Shown one piece after another: positions 1-7,335 of a stretch of 64,000 bases of DNA. The translations under genes were made by a program, and so were the position numbers. Location of the stretch: assembly GCA_964407695.1 (NCBI GenBank), contig CAYOWQ010000006.1, positions 1 to 64,000 of the forward strand. Reading direction: 5' to 3'. Each line of letters opens with the position of its first letter. Position 1 is the first letter of the stretch. This DNA comes from CAYOWQ01 sp964407695. GTDB lineage: Bacteria > Planctomycetota > Phycisphaerae > Phycisphaerales > SM1A02. Under the pieces are notes generated by a model that did not search any database, was not told where the DNA came from, and saw only the letters and a list, made by a program, of their open reading frames with translations.

Positions 1-112
1 CGGCGGCCGACGGGACTCTCATAGCACCTGGATCAGATTTCGGGGGGCAGGTCACGACCAGCGCTGTCTGATCGCCGCTCACACGGATTTAGGTAGGTCT
101 CGTCTCAATTTG

Positions 113-169
113 GCGACGTATAGGTCATACAATTGCTTTTCGTCCGGCGGAGGCTGAATACCGCTCACC
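113..169 (+). repeat. Dispersed ~55-bp repeat, copy 1
   Basis: This is the first of seven copies of a short repeat found only in the first 4.3 kb. The consensus starts GTGACGTAGGTCATGC, continues through a variable CATCGCCCTCGTCC core, and ends GTAGGCTGAAC then ACCGCTCACC. The left end contains the near-palindrome TGACGTAGGTCA. The right end can form a weak hairpin around GGTG-AGC/GTT-CAGCC when read on the other strand. This copy is diverged in the middle. It sits directly before the decayed Hint cassette, just as copy 4 sits directly before the second Hint cassette. It has no coding function that I can see; it resembles a REP or MITE-like element. Confidence 0.75.
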
Positions 170-184
170 TTCGGCACCGCAAGC

Positions 185-570
185 CCAACTCCAATAGATC
201 AATCCATCCGGGCGACAGCGTCTGGTCCTACAACCAGTCGTCTCAAGAATGGCAGTTGGCAACTGTCGAAAACACCCAGGTCCGTGATTACTTCGGCGAG
301 ATGGTTCGGCTTGAGATCTCGATCAGCGACGGCTCATCTGACCGAACGGAGTCGATCGACTGCACCGGCGGCCATCCGTTCTGGGTGGTGAGCGGCGTTC
401 AACTCGACGAGCGCCCGGCCTGCACCGAGCTCCCGATCCACGACTCCCAGATGACCCCATCCGGTCGCTGGACCGAGGCCCGCTGGCTGCGACTGGGCGA
501 CCGATTCCTGACCCGTACCGGAGCCAGCGCCACCGTCTCGGGCCTGACCATCCGCACGGAACGGGTGCAG
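185..570 (+). pseudogene. Decayed Hint (intein/Hedgehog-type) domain fragment
   Basis: This 386-bp stretch is nearly identical to 2103-2489. It encodes the middle of a Hint domain of the kind that precedes toxin domains in polymorphic toxins, including the DCTGGHPFWVV block with the conserved TxxH. One base is missing near position 196 relative to the second copy, so the start is out of frame. Homology stops abruptly at GTGCAG (570), which removes the last Hint strands (the YNLHV...LVHN block) and any toxin domain. Downstream is a 16-bp direct duplication and then unrelated sequence. A reading frame remains open to 684, but its ends are not Hint-like. I read it as a remnant cassette. Confidence 0.7.
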
Positions 571-602
571 ACCGTCTTCGCGCCAGACCGTCTTCGCGCC
601 AG
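571..602 (+). repeat. 16-bp direct tandem duplication
   Basis: ACCGTCTTCGCGCCAG occurs twice head to tail, exactly where homology between the two Hint copies ends. This looks like a recombination or slippage scar at the cassette junction. Confidence 0.8.
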
Positions 603-813
603 TCACGCACGATCTCGCCTCATGCTGCCCCAGAGCATTGAATTGGAGCTGTCCGCATCGAATCGCTGCTTGCGGCCTGTATGATGTGCAATGGGGCTGC
701 CGCTGCGATGGCCGTGCGGCCGACCCCCGACCGACCCCCGCGTTGAAGGCTTCGCACGCGAGGACCGAGGCGAATGAGATGGCGAACGGTTGCAGAGATT
801 CGCGACGGAAGAA
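603..813. other. Non-coding debris between Hint remnant and next repeat
   Basis: There is no recognisable gene. Short reading frames cross it but none has a family signature. It contains a small CGACCCC direct repeat near 718-738. Confidence 0.4.
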
Positions 814-868
814 GGTGGGCGGTGCCCAGCCTACGCGGGGCGGGACTAAAGTGTATGACCTACGTCAC
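814..868 (-). repeat. Dispersed ~55-bp repeat, copy 2 (inverted)
   Basis: This is the only copy in the opposite orientation. It begins GGTGGGCGGTGCCCAGCC, where GGGC-GGT-GCCC is a clean hairpin, and ends GACCTACGTCAC. The compensated changes relative to the other copies (GAGC/GTTC becoming GGGC/GCCC) suggest that the hairpin matters, but one example is thin evidence. Confidence 0.75.
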
Positions 869-977
869 TAGCAATTGGTAGCATTCGTCAATGCCGATCG
901 CCATGATCAATAGTGAGATCCTTTTGCCATTTATTTCCTAGAACGCAATTGGGCCCGGCGATAGCCAACAGCGAGTG

Positions 978-1391
978 ATGCACGATCCATTACCGACACT
1001 GAACACAATTCTCACAACCCGTCGTCCGAACGATCGGCTGTTTGGCTGCCTTCGCAGGACGATGTTTAGAATTCCATTACACTTCGAAGTCGACCTCCGA
1101 ACGATTTTGGAACCCAGTGCTGAGACCGTACGGGGTACAGCTGATGAAATTCTCGCCCATGTAGGTGGCATATTGGCAAATGATGCCGGTACAAATGAGA
1201 TTACGAGGCATGAATGGCGCGGTGACTTCGAGTATTCAATTGCAACTGCTGCTCCGAATAATGATATAATTTATGTACTTACCGGCCTATATAAGATTCC
1301 GCGAGATGAAGGGGTGGTCTATTATTCTTCTCGGATTTATCGCGTAAGCCGGAAAGACTTTCTCCTGGTTGTTGGTCATCATAGTGAATGA
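978..1391 (+). CDS. Small orphan protein, possible immunity protein
   Basis: The protein is about 137 residues from ATG 978 (a GTG lies at 975). An internal ATG at 1062 gives a 109-residue product beginning MFRIPLHFEVDL, which looks more natural. I do not recognise the family. The sequence is a plausible soluble alpha/beta protein (strands around DFEYSIATAA, IIYVLTGLY, VVYYSSRIYRV, FLLVVG). It is visibly more AT-rich than the surrounding chromosome, as expected of transferred cassettes. It lies between two repeats (copies 2 and 3), downstream of the decayed Hint fragment, which is where an immunity gene would sit. Function as an immunity protein is inferred from position only. Confidence 0.5.
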   Translation: MHDPLPTLNTILTTRRPNDRLFGCLRRTMFRIPLHFEVDLRTILEPSAETVRGTADEILAHVGGILANDAGTNEITRHEWRGDFEYSIATAAPNNDIIYVLTGLYKIPRDEGVVYYSSRIYRVSRKDFLLVVGHHSE

Positions 1392-1487
1392 TGACGATCG
1401 GCCTAATGGCTTCTGACAACTCACATTGTCATCCGTAAGGTGCCATGGCGACGTAATATCGTGGTGACATAGGCCATGTACCTTGAA

Positions 1488-1542
1488 GTGACGTAGGTCA
1501 TGCGCATCGCCCTCGTCCCGCGTAGGCTGAGCACCGCTCACC
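1488..1542 (+). repeat. Dispersed ~55-bp repeat, copy 3
   Basis: This is a full-length copy with the consensus ends. A degenerate extra left half (GTGACATAGGCCATGTAC) lies immediately upstream at 1464-1481, so the repeat may occur in partial tandem here. The roughly 35 bp to its right resemble the sequence right of copy 6 (both include a GGTC-CGC-GCGGG-TTGCTTG pattern), so repeat and terminase fragment were duplicated as one unit. Confidence 0.8.
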
Positions 1543-1637
1543 TTGGTGGTCGCCGCGACGGGCCATTGCTTGTATCCGCGAGTCCAGAGTCACCACCTTG
1601 ACGCAAGGTTCAGGACGCTGATTGTCGATGCAGCCAC

Positions 1638-2046
1638 TCAGGACCGAATGGAGAAGTTTGGCGTCGCGAAGAACCGCGCCTTGGAGTTGTTGCGCTCCGC
1701 CTCGGAACGCAAATCCAATGGCCGGCCCGACACCTGCGTGATCCGACTTCGCGCCGACGGCGTCAGCCCGAACTCCTGCTCCAGCCGTGTCAACTGCTGC
1801 GCCAGCTTGTTGGCGATCGCCACCTGAGGGAACTGCTGCAGGCAGCGGATCTTGCCCTTCTCATCCTTGATCGGATAGGTATCGCCGTGCTTCTGGATGA
1901 AGAGCTCAGCCCGCTTCCATCGCGACCACAACTGGCAATACCTGGCCAGCGCGTTCCCGTCGATGCGGGTGAGCACGTTCATCTGTTCGAGCAGCGGGAT
2001 CAAGCGCCGCCAGGCGCGCTTCGCATCATCATCGAGCCACGCAGGG
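1638..2046 (-). pseudogene. P27-type phage terminase small subunit, N-terminally truncated copy
   Basis: The translation matches the intact copy at 3495-4007 almost residue for residue from PAWLDDDAKRAWRRL to KARFFATP. The first about 41 residues are missing: homology ends at GCAGGG, and repeat copy 4 begins exactly there. The residual frame would use a start inside the repeat. P27-type small subunits recognise phage DNA and recruit the large terminase, but no large subunit, portal or capsid gene is present. It is probably a non-functional duplicate created by recombination at the repeat. Confidence 0.75.
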
Positions 2047-2097
2047 ACGTGGGTCATGCACATCGCCCTCGTCCCACATAGGCTGAACACCGCTCAC
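2046..2097 (+). repeat. Dispersed ~55-bp repeat, copy 4
   Basis: This copy simultaneously truncates the 5' end of the terminase copy on its left and the 5' end of the Hint-toxin gene on its right, so it is a junction between two rearranged modules. It carries GACGTGGGTCATGCAC at the left end and CTGAACACCGCTCAC at the right. Confidence 0.8.
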
Positions 2098-2099
2098 TT

Positions 2100-2777
2100 T
2101 TGCCAACTCCAATCGAGTCAATCCAACCAGGCGACAGCGTCTGGTCCTACGACCAGTCGTCTCACGAATGGCAGGTGGCAACCCTCGAAAACACCCACGC
2201 CCGCGAGTACTTCGGCGACATGGTCCGGCTTGAGATCTCGATCAGCGACGGCTCATCTAACCGAACGGAGTCGATCGACTGCACCGGCGGCCATCCGTTC
2301 TGGGTGGTGAGCGGCGTTCAACTCGACGAGCGCCCTGTCTGCACCGAGCTCCCGATCCACGACTCCCAGATGACCCCGTCCGGCCGCTGGACCGAGGCCC
2401 GCTGGCTGCGACTGGGCGACCGATTCCTGACCCGCACCGGAGCCAGCGCCACCGTCTCGGGCCTGACCATCCGCACCGAACGGGTGCAGGTCTACAATCT
2501 GCACGTCAAGGATCTGCAACTGTACGCCGTCGGCGAAAGCGGCGTGCTGGTGCATAACTCAAGAGGCGCAATCGTACGCAAGGCGGCACCGCCTGGCGCT
2601 GGCCCTATCACTAACACTACCGTCGCCGCGAAGACGTATCGAGGTCCATGGGGTTGGTTCAGGGTTGCGATACGCAGAAATGGCGATGTCGTAATTACAG
2701 GTCATCCCAAGGGTACGGATGTGTTTATGCACCAGGTGTGGAAGGACGGTAAGCTCGTACATTTCCATTGCGATTAG
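2100..2777 (+). CDS. Orphan Hint domain fused to a small putative toxin domain
   Basis: The frame opens right after repeat copy 4 (a TAG lies inside the repeat); the first possible start is TTG at 2100. Residues 1-151 are a Hint domain: TPIESIQPGDSVWSYD, the DCTGGHPFWVV block, ARWLRLGDRFLT, and the terminal VYNLHVKDLQLYAVGE through LVHN block. The normal beginning of a Hint domain, with the cleaving Cys in a CFxxGT-type motif, is absent. After LVHN comes a domain of about 74 residues (ending MHQVWKDGKLVHFHCD) that I cannot assign. In polymorphic toxins the domain after LVHN is the effector. A candidate immunity gene starts 15 bp downstream. It is either an orphan module that recombines into a full-length toxin gene or a decayed gene. 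Confidence 0.7.
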   Translation: MPTPIESIQPGDSVWSYDQSSHEWQVATLENTHAREYFGDMVRLEISISDGSSNRTESIDCTGGHPFWVVSGVQLDERPVCTELPIHDSQMTPSGRWTEARWLRLGDRFLTRTGASATVSGLTIRTERVQVYNLHVKDLQLYAVGESGVLVHNSRGAIVRKAAPPGAGPITNTTVAAKTYRGPWGWFRVAIRRNGDVVITGHPKGTDVFMHQVWKDGKLVHFHCD

Positions 2778-2792
2778 ACACTCCGCAAGAAA

Positions 2793-3266
2793 ATGCAAAC
2801 CGTAAACGACATGATTCAATTGTTGCACAGTTTTCAAGATGGAAGTACTCCATTTGAACAGTTGCGCAGCACAATAATGACAGCAGCACGTGAGATGCTT
2901 CCCTTCGAGACGTGTCCTTGGGATAGTGCGGCATTATCTTGGTACGTTGATCGCTTATCGGCGGAAATGGTCCCATATCAGTCGATGGACAAAGAGCTCA
3001 ACCAATTCCTCGTCGAGTTACTTGCGACGATGCAGGGCGAGACAAACGAGCTGGAGCGTAGGGCGGTTCGCCTCTTCTTTGATCAAGACTCAGATCTTTC
3101 AGATACACTCCTGCGCCGGATCTTTCGGTCAAGGGGATTCCAAAGCATTCCGACGACTGGTGGTGTCGATATAACTTACAGTGTCGATGTGTCTGAAGAA
3201 GTAGTCACACTTGTCAGCGTAGAGGACTTTCGCCGCATTTGTTCATCCGATGAGCAATCAAATTAA
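2793..3266 (+). CDS. Candidate immunity protein for the adjacent toxin domain
   Basis: The protein is 157 residues and starts at ATG 2793, 15 bp after the Hint-toxin stop. It is acidic and predicted soluble, with a helical first half (TVNDMIQLLHSF, STIMTAAREML, NQFLVELLATMQ, ELERRAVRLFF) and a strand-rich end (GVDITYSVDVSEEVVTLVSV). No signal peptide or membrane segment is visible. I do not recognise a family. The tight spacing behind a toxin-like C-terminus, small size, acidic character and lower GC than the core chromosome fit an immunity protein. This is inference from context. Confidence 0.55.
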   Translation: MQTVNDMIQLLHSFQDGSTPFEQLRSTIMTAAREMLPFETCPWDSAALSWYVDRLSAEMVPYQSMDKELNQFLVELLATMQGETNELERRAVRLFFDQDSDLSDTLLRRIFRSRGFQSIPTTGGVDITYSVDVSEEVVTLVSVEDFRRICSSDEQSN

Positions 3267-3348
3267 GCGCCCCGGCAATCCGACCCAGAGAACCTAGCAG
3301 GCTGTTGAGAAACTCTACTGCCTCCAAATCCAGCCCATTCCAAGCCAA

Positions 3349-3390
3349 GTGACGTAGGTCATGCACCTCGGCCCCGTCCCGCGTCGGCTA
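3349..3390 (+). repeat. Dispersed ~55-bp repeat, copy 5 (right end missing)
   Basis: It has the left end GTGACGTAGGTCATGCAC and core up to CGTCGGCTA, then is interrupted by the start of copy 6 one base later. The two copies are therefore in near-direct tandem. About 35 bp upstream, the sequence AGCAGGCTGTTGAGAAACTC (3297-3316) looks like an insertion-sequence end but has no partner. Confidence 0.75.
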
Positions 3391-3391
3391 T

Positions 3392-3446
3392 GTGAGATAG
3401 GTCATGCACATCGCCCTCGTCCCGCATAGGCTGAACACCGCTCACC
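3392..3446 (+). repeat. Dispersed ~55-bp repeat, copy 6
   Basis: This is a full copy beginning GTGAGATAGGTCATGCAC and ending CTGAACACCGCTCACC. It lies downstream of the intact terminase gene (which reads toward it), mirroring copy 3 and the truncated terminase. Confidence 0.8.
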
Positions 3447-3494
3447 TATATGGTCTCCGCTGCGGGGACGTTGCTTGAATCCTAGAGGCGTGGA

Positions 3495-4007
3495 TCACCA
3501 CTTCGGCGTTGCGAAGAATCTCGCCTTGGAGTTATTCCGTTCAGCGTCCGACCGCAGATCCAGCGGCTTCCCCGAAACCTGCGTGATCCGACTCCGCGCC
3601 GACGGCGTCAGGCCGAACTCCTGCTCCAGCCGCGTCAACTGCTGAGCCAGCTTGTTGGCGATCGCCACCTGCGGGAACTGCTGGAGGCAGCGGATCTTGC
3701 CCTTCTCATCCTTGATCGGATAGGTATCGCCGTGCTTCTGGATGAAGAGCTCAGCCCGGATCCAGCGTGACCACAACTGGCAATACCTGGCCAGCGCGTT
3801 GCCATCGATGCGGGTGAGGACGTTCATCTGCTCAAGCAGCGGGATCAAGCGCCGCCATGCCCGCTTCGCATCATCATCGAGCCACGCAGGGCAACTCGGC
3901 CTGCCAATGGGGCCCATGACTTCCTTGCCCTCGCGATCTTTGCCGCGGCGGCTGCCCCGCGATCTGAGAATGGCGGTTGGTGTTGGAACTGGTCCGCGTC
4001 TGCCCAT
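3495..4007 (-). CDS. P27-type phage terminase small subunit
   Basis: The protein is 170 residues. The N-terminus MGRRGPVPTPTAILRSRGSR is the hallmark opening of P27-family terminase small subunits, followed by CPAWLDDDAKRAWRRLIPLL, the helical DNA-binding core (LARYCQLWSRWIRAE) and a conserved QFPQVAIANKLAQQLTRLEQ segment. Family members recognise the phage packaging site and load the large terminase. Here it is isolated: no large terminase, portal or protease gene lies nearby. It is intact by length, unlike the copy at 1638-2046. It is most likely a leftover of a prophage or a passenger in the repeat-bounded cassettes. Confidence 0.8.
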   Translation of the reverse strand: MGRRGPVPTPTAILRSRGSRRGKDREGKEVMGPIGRPSCPAWLDDDAKRAWRRLIPLLEQMNVLTRIDGNALARYCQLWSRWIRAELFIQKHGDTYPIKDEKGKIRCLQQFPQVAIANKLAQQLTRLEQEFGLTPSARSRITQVSGKPLDLRSDAERNNSKARFFATPKW

Positions 4008-4185
4008 GGATCAGACCCTCCCCCCTATATCAAAACCCGCGCAAGAATACGTGCGCTTGGCGTACGGTCCACGCCTCGACGACCCCAAGGATTTGACCCC
4101 CCCTTCCCCGCTCGGTGGCCAATGGTTGGCCAACGGTGGCCGTGGAACGCAACGTGGGCGATCGTCGGGGCACTGGTGGCGTTGA

Positions 4186-4239
4186 GTGACGTAGGTCATG
4201 CGTCGTCACTCCGTCCCGCGTAGGCGGACCGCCGCTCCC
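4186..4239 (+). repeat. Dispersed ~55-bp repeat, copy 7
   Basis: It begins GTGACGTAGGTCATGCGTC and ends GCGGACCGCCGCTCCCC; the middle is diverged. It lies 28 bp from the polA stop codon and marks the right edge of the repeat-rich patch; no further copies were seen in the remaining 60 kb. Confidence 0.7.
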
Positions 4240-4267
4240 CATGACCGCCGGCTCCGCCCCCATCCGA

Positions 4268-7111
4268 TCACTTCACCTCACCCCAGTTCCTCCCCATCCC
4301 CGACTCGACCAAGAGCGGCACCTTGAGGTCCATCGCCTTCGACATCCGCTCGACGACGTAGGCCCGGGCCTGATCGGCCACGGCCTCGGGGGCCTCGAAC
4401 ACCAGTTCGTCGTGGATCTGCAGGAGCATGCGCGTGCCCGGGGCGGCGGCGGGCAGGGTGCGATAGAGATCGATCATGGCCAGCTTGATGAGGTCGGCAG
4501 CGCTGCCCTGCACCACGCTGTTAATCGCGAGCCGCTCGCCGAGGTTTCGCTCCTGCGGGTTTCGGCTCATGACCTGCGGGATGACCCGGCGGCGCTTGAG
4601 GATGGTTTCAACGTAGCCGTGGGTGCGGGCCTTCTGCACGCAGGCGTTGAGGAACTCATCGATTCGGGCGAAGCGCGACTTGTAGCCCGCGATGATCTCG
4701 CCGGCGCGCTCGACGCTGACATCGGGGCCGAGTCGGCGCGAAAGCCCATACGCCGTGATGCCGTAGACGATGCCGAAGTTCACCATCTTGGCGGAGTTGC
4801 GCTGGTCCTTGGTCACCGCATCGGGCTTGACGCCGAAGACCTCGGCCGCAACGGCGATGTGGATATCCATGCCCTTGTGGAAGGCGTCGATGAGCGCGGG
4901 GTCGTCGGAAAGGTGGGCGAGCAGGCGCAGCTCGATCTGGGAATAGTCGGCACTGATCAGCACGTGGCCCGGCGGGGCGAGAAAGGCCCGGCGGATCTCG
5001 CGGCCGACCTCGGTTCGAATGGGAATGTTCTGCAGGTTGGGGTCGCTGGAGGCAAGGCGGCCGGTGGCGGCGACGGTCTGGTTGAACGAGGTGTGCACCC
5101 GGTTGGTCTTCGGGTTGATCGCTTCCTTCAGGGCTACGAGGTAGGTGTTCACCAGCTTGGTGAGCTGGCGATACTCAACGATGAGGCGGGGCACGGGGGA
5201 TTCGATGGAGATGTCGGCGGCGAGGGTGTCGAGCACTTCCTGATCGGTGGAGGGGCCGGTCTTGCCGCGCTTGACGATCTTGAGTCCGAGGCCCGGCGGC
5301 TCCTGATCGGGCTTGTTGAAGAGGGCCACGGCGAGCTGCTTGGGCGAATCGGGATTGAAGGCGTGGGGCGAGGCGTTGATGATTTCCTGGCGCAGGCCGT
5401 CGATGCGCTTGAGCAGGCCCGCCGCCTGGCGATCAAGCTCGGCGGGGTCGACGATGATGCCGTTGTATTCCAGTTCGGCGAGCACCTCGACCAGCGGCAT
5501 CTCAACCTTCTCAAACAGGTCGGTGAGGCCGAGCGCCTTCACCTGCGGCGCGAGCACTTCCTTCAGGCGATAGGAAATGTCGGCATCCTCGGCAGCGTAG
5601 GGGCCGGCGACGGCGAGATCTGCCTGATCGAAGGTCTTCTGGGTTTTGCCGGTGCCGATGACCTCAGAAATGGGGATGCACGTGTGGCGCAAGAGGCCGA
5701 GCGAGAGGGCGTTGAGACCGTGGCTTGATCGCGTGGGATCGACGACGTAGGACGCGATCATGGAATCGAAGTCGACGCCCTGCAGGCGAAGGCCGGCGGT
5801 GCGCAGGACGTTGAGATCGAACTTCAGGTTGTGGCCGATCTTGCGGATGGCGGGGTCTTCGAGTACCGGCCGCAGGCGGGCGATGACGGTGGCGGCGTCG
5901 AGATGGGCGTCGGGCGTGGGCGAGCGGACGGGGATGTAAACGCCGGTGAGCGGCTTGACGCTGATCGAGATGCCGCAGAGGTTGCACGAGACGGTGGCGA
6001 GGCTGTCGGTCTCGGTATCGATGGCGCAGGCGCCGGCTTTGCGGATGGATTCGATGAGGGCGTCGAGGGCCTTAAGCGTGGTGATCGTGGTCCACTCGCC
6101 CGGGATGCGCGGGGCGGCGTCGCTTTCGGCGGGCTCAGCACCGAAGAGGCCGCCGGAATCGGCCGCGGGCGAGGGGGCGGTTGCTGCGGGGGCGGCGGCT
6201 GAGCCTGATGCTCCAGCGCCGACCAGAGCCCTCAGTTCATCCTGATGTCGATTGAAGCCGAGGTCGCGAAAGACGTTGAGCAAGACATCAACCGGCAGAT
6301 TGGCGGGCACGCTGGCCGCCCTGGCCAGATCGAAATCGAGCTCGACATCATCCTTCAAGGTGACGAGCTGTTTGGAGAGCGGCAGTTTGTCCCTGACGGC
6401 TTCGAGGTTTTCCCGGCGCTTGCCCTTGAGCTCGTGAAGGTGATTTAGCAGGTTGTCGAGCGTGCCGTACTGGGTGATGAGCTGGGCGGCGGTCTTGGGT
6501 CCGATGCCGGGCACGCCGGGCACGTTGTCGACGGAGTCGCCCATGAGGGTCAGCATGTCGACCACCTGATGGGGAGCCACACCCTTGGATTCAAAAAGCT
6601 TTTCGACCGACACCGCTTCATCGGTGTGCACATCGAAGAGGCTGACGTGATCGTCGAGCAGTTGGGCGAGGTCCTTATCCTTCGACACGATGCGGATCTC
6701 GAGATCGGGCTGCTCCCGACGCAGGCGGCGGACCAGCGACGCGATCACATCGTCGGCCTCGACCCCTTCCTCGGCGAGCACGGGAACATGCATCTGTTCA
6801 AGGATCGAAAGGCAGCGATCGACCTGCGGGCTGAAATCCTGCGGCGGCGGCTGACGGTTGGCCTTGTATTCCGGATAGATCTCGGAGCGGAATGTTTCGC
6901 GGTCGCCGGATTGGTCGATCACCACGGCCAGATAGTCCGGCTTGTATTGCTTGAGGACCTTGAGCAGCATGCCCACGAAGCCGAAGGTCATGTTGGTCGG
7001 CTCCTTGGTGACCGGGCTCGACATGCCCGAGCGAATGGCGTGATAGGCCCGGAAGAACTGGGCATGGCCATCGATGAGATAGAGCGTGGGCATGGGGAAA
7101 GGGTACGGCAT
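4268..7111 (-). CDS. polA: DNA polymerase I
   Basis: The protein is 947 residues with all three Pol I modules. The N-terminal 5'-3' nuclease (about 1-295) shows IDGHAQFFRAYHAIR, EADDVIASL, SKDKDLAQLL and GIGPKTAAQLI. After a low-complexity Ala/Pro linker (about 300-335) comes a 3'-5' exonuclease with D365/E367 in IDTETDS, the IGHNLKFDLN block and YAAEDADIS, so proofreading looks active. The polymerase domain has SADYSQIELRLLAHLSD (motif A), the fingers helix NSAKMVNFGIVYGI and QIHDELVFEAPE (motif C). It fills gaps and replaces RNA primers during replication and repair. An alternative start is the second Met at 7093. It is transcribed alone and reads toward the repeat patch. Confidence 0.97.
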   Translation of the reverse strand: MPYPFPMPTLYLIDGHAQFFRAYHAIRSGMSSPVTKEPTNMTFGFVGMLLKVLKQYKPDYLAVVIDQSGDRETFRSEIYPEYKANRQPPPQDFSPQVDRCLSILEQMHVPVLAEEGVEADDVIASLVRRLRREQPDLEIRIVSKDKDLAQLLDDHVSLFDVHTDEAVSVEKLFESKGVAPHQVVDMLTLMGDSVDNVPGVPGIGPKTAAQLITQYGTLDNLLNHLHELKGKRRENLEAVRDKLPLSKQLVTLKDDVELDFDLARAASVPANLPVDVLLNVFRDLGFNRHQDELRALVGAGASGSAAAPAATAPSPAADSGGLFGAEPAESDAAPRIPGEWTTITTLKALDALIESIRKAGACAIDTETDSLATVSCNLCGISISVKPLTGVYIPVRSPTPDAHLDAATVIARLRPVLEDPAIRKIGHNLKFDLNVLRTAGLRLQGVDFDSMIASYVVDPTRSSHGLNALSLGLLRHTCIPISEVIGTGKTQKTFDQADLAVAGPYAAEDADISYRLKEVLAPQVKALGLTDLFEKVEMPLVEVLAELEYNGIIVDPAELDRQAAGLLKRIDGLRQEIINASPHAFNPDSPKQLAVALFNKPDQEPPGLGLKIVKRGKTGPSTDQEVLDTLAADISIESPVPRLIVEYRQLTKLVNTYLVALKEAINPKTNRVHTSFNQTVAATGRLASSDPNLQNIPIRTEVGREIRRAFLAPPGHVLISADYSQIELRLLAHLSDDPALIDAFHKGMDIHIAVAAEVFGVKPDAVTKDQRNSAKMVNFGIVYGITAYGLSRRLGPDVSVERAGEIIAGYKSRFARIDEFLNACVQKARTHGYVETILKRRRVIPQVMSRNPQERNLGERLAINSVVQGSAADLIKLAMIDLYRTLPAAAPGTRMLLQIHDELVFEAPEAVADQARAYVVERMSKAMDLKVPLLVESGMGRNWGEVK

Positions 7112-7335
7112 CAGGCGGGCGGGCGCAGGGTTGGCGATGGGTCGCGCAGGTTTGCAAGAAATTCTTGAATAGCCGCGCGCGGGAACGGCAATCTCGGGCC
7201 TCGCTTGGGTTGCGACTATCTCTCTCCCGGCGGCAGCTGGGGCGTACCGGCTGCCGTCGATTGCCGAACGGGCTGCCTCGTGGGTGGACTTTTCGGGGGA
7301 CTCGCAGGGGTTGCGGGTGTTGGAGGCAGACTTGT

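Noticed and set aside
3297..3316. Insertion-sequence terminal repeat AGCAGGCTGTTGAGAAACTC
   Set aside because: It resembles IS ends, but no partner inverted repeat, target duplication or transposase is present within the window.
4241..5728. 495-residue open frame on the plus strand
   Set aside because: It is antisense to polA; its Gly/Val/Glu/Leu-rich composition mirrors high-GC codons of the real gene and it has no family motif.
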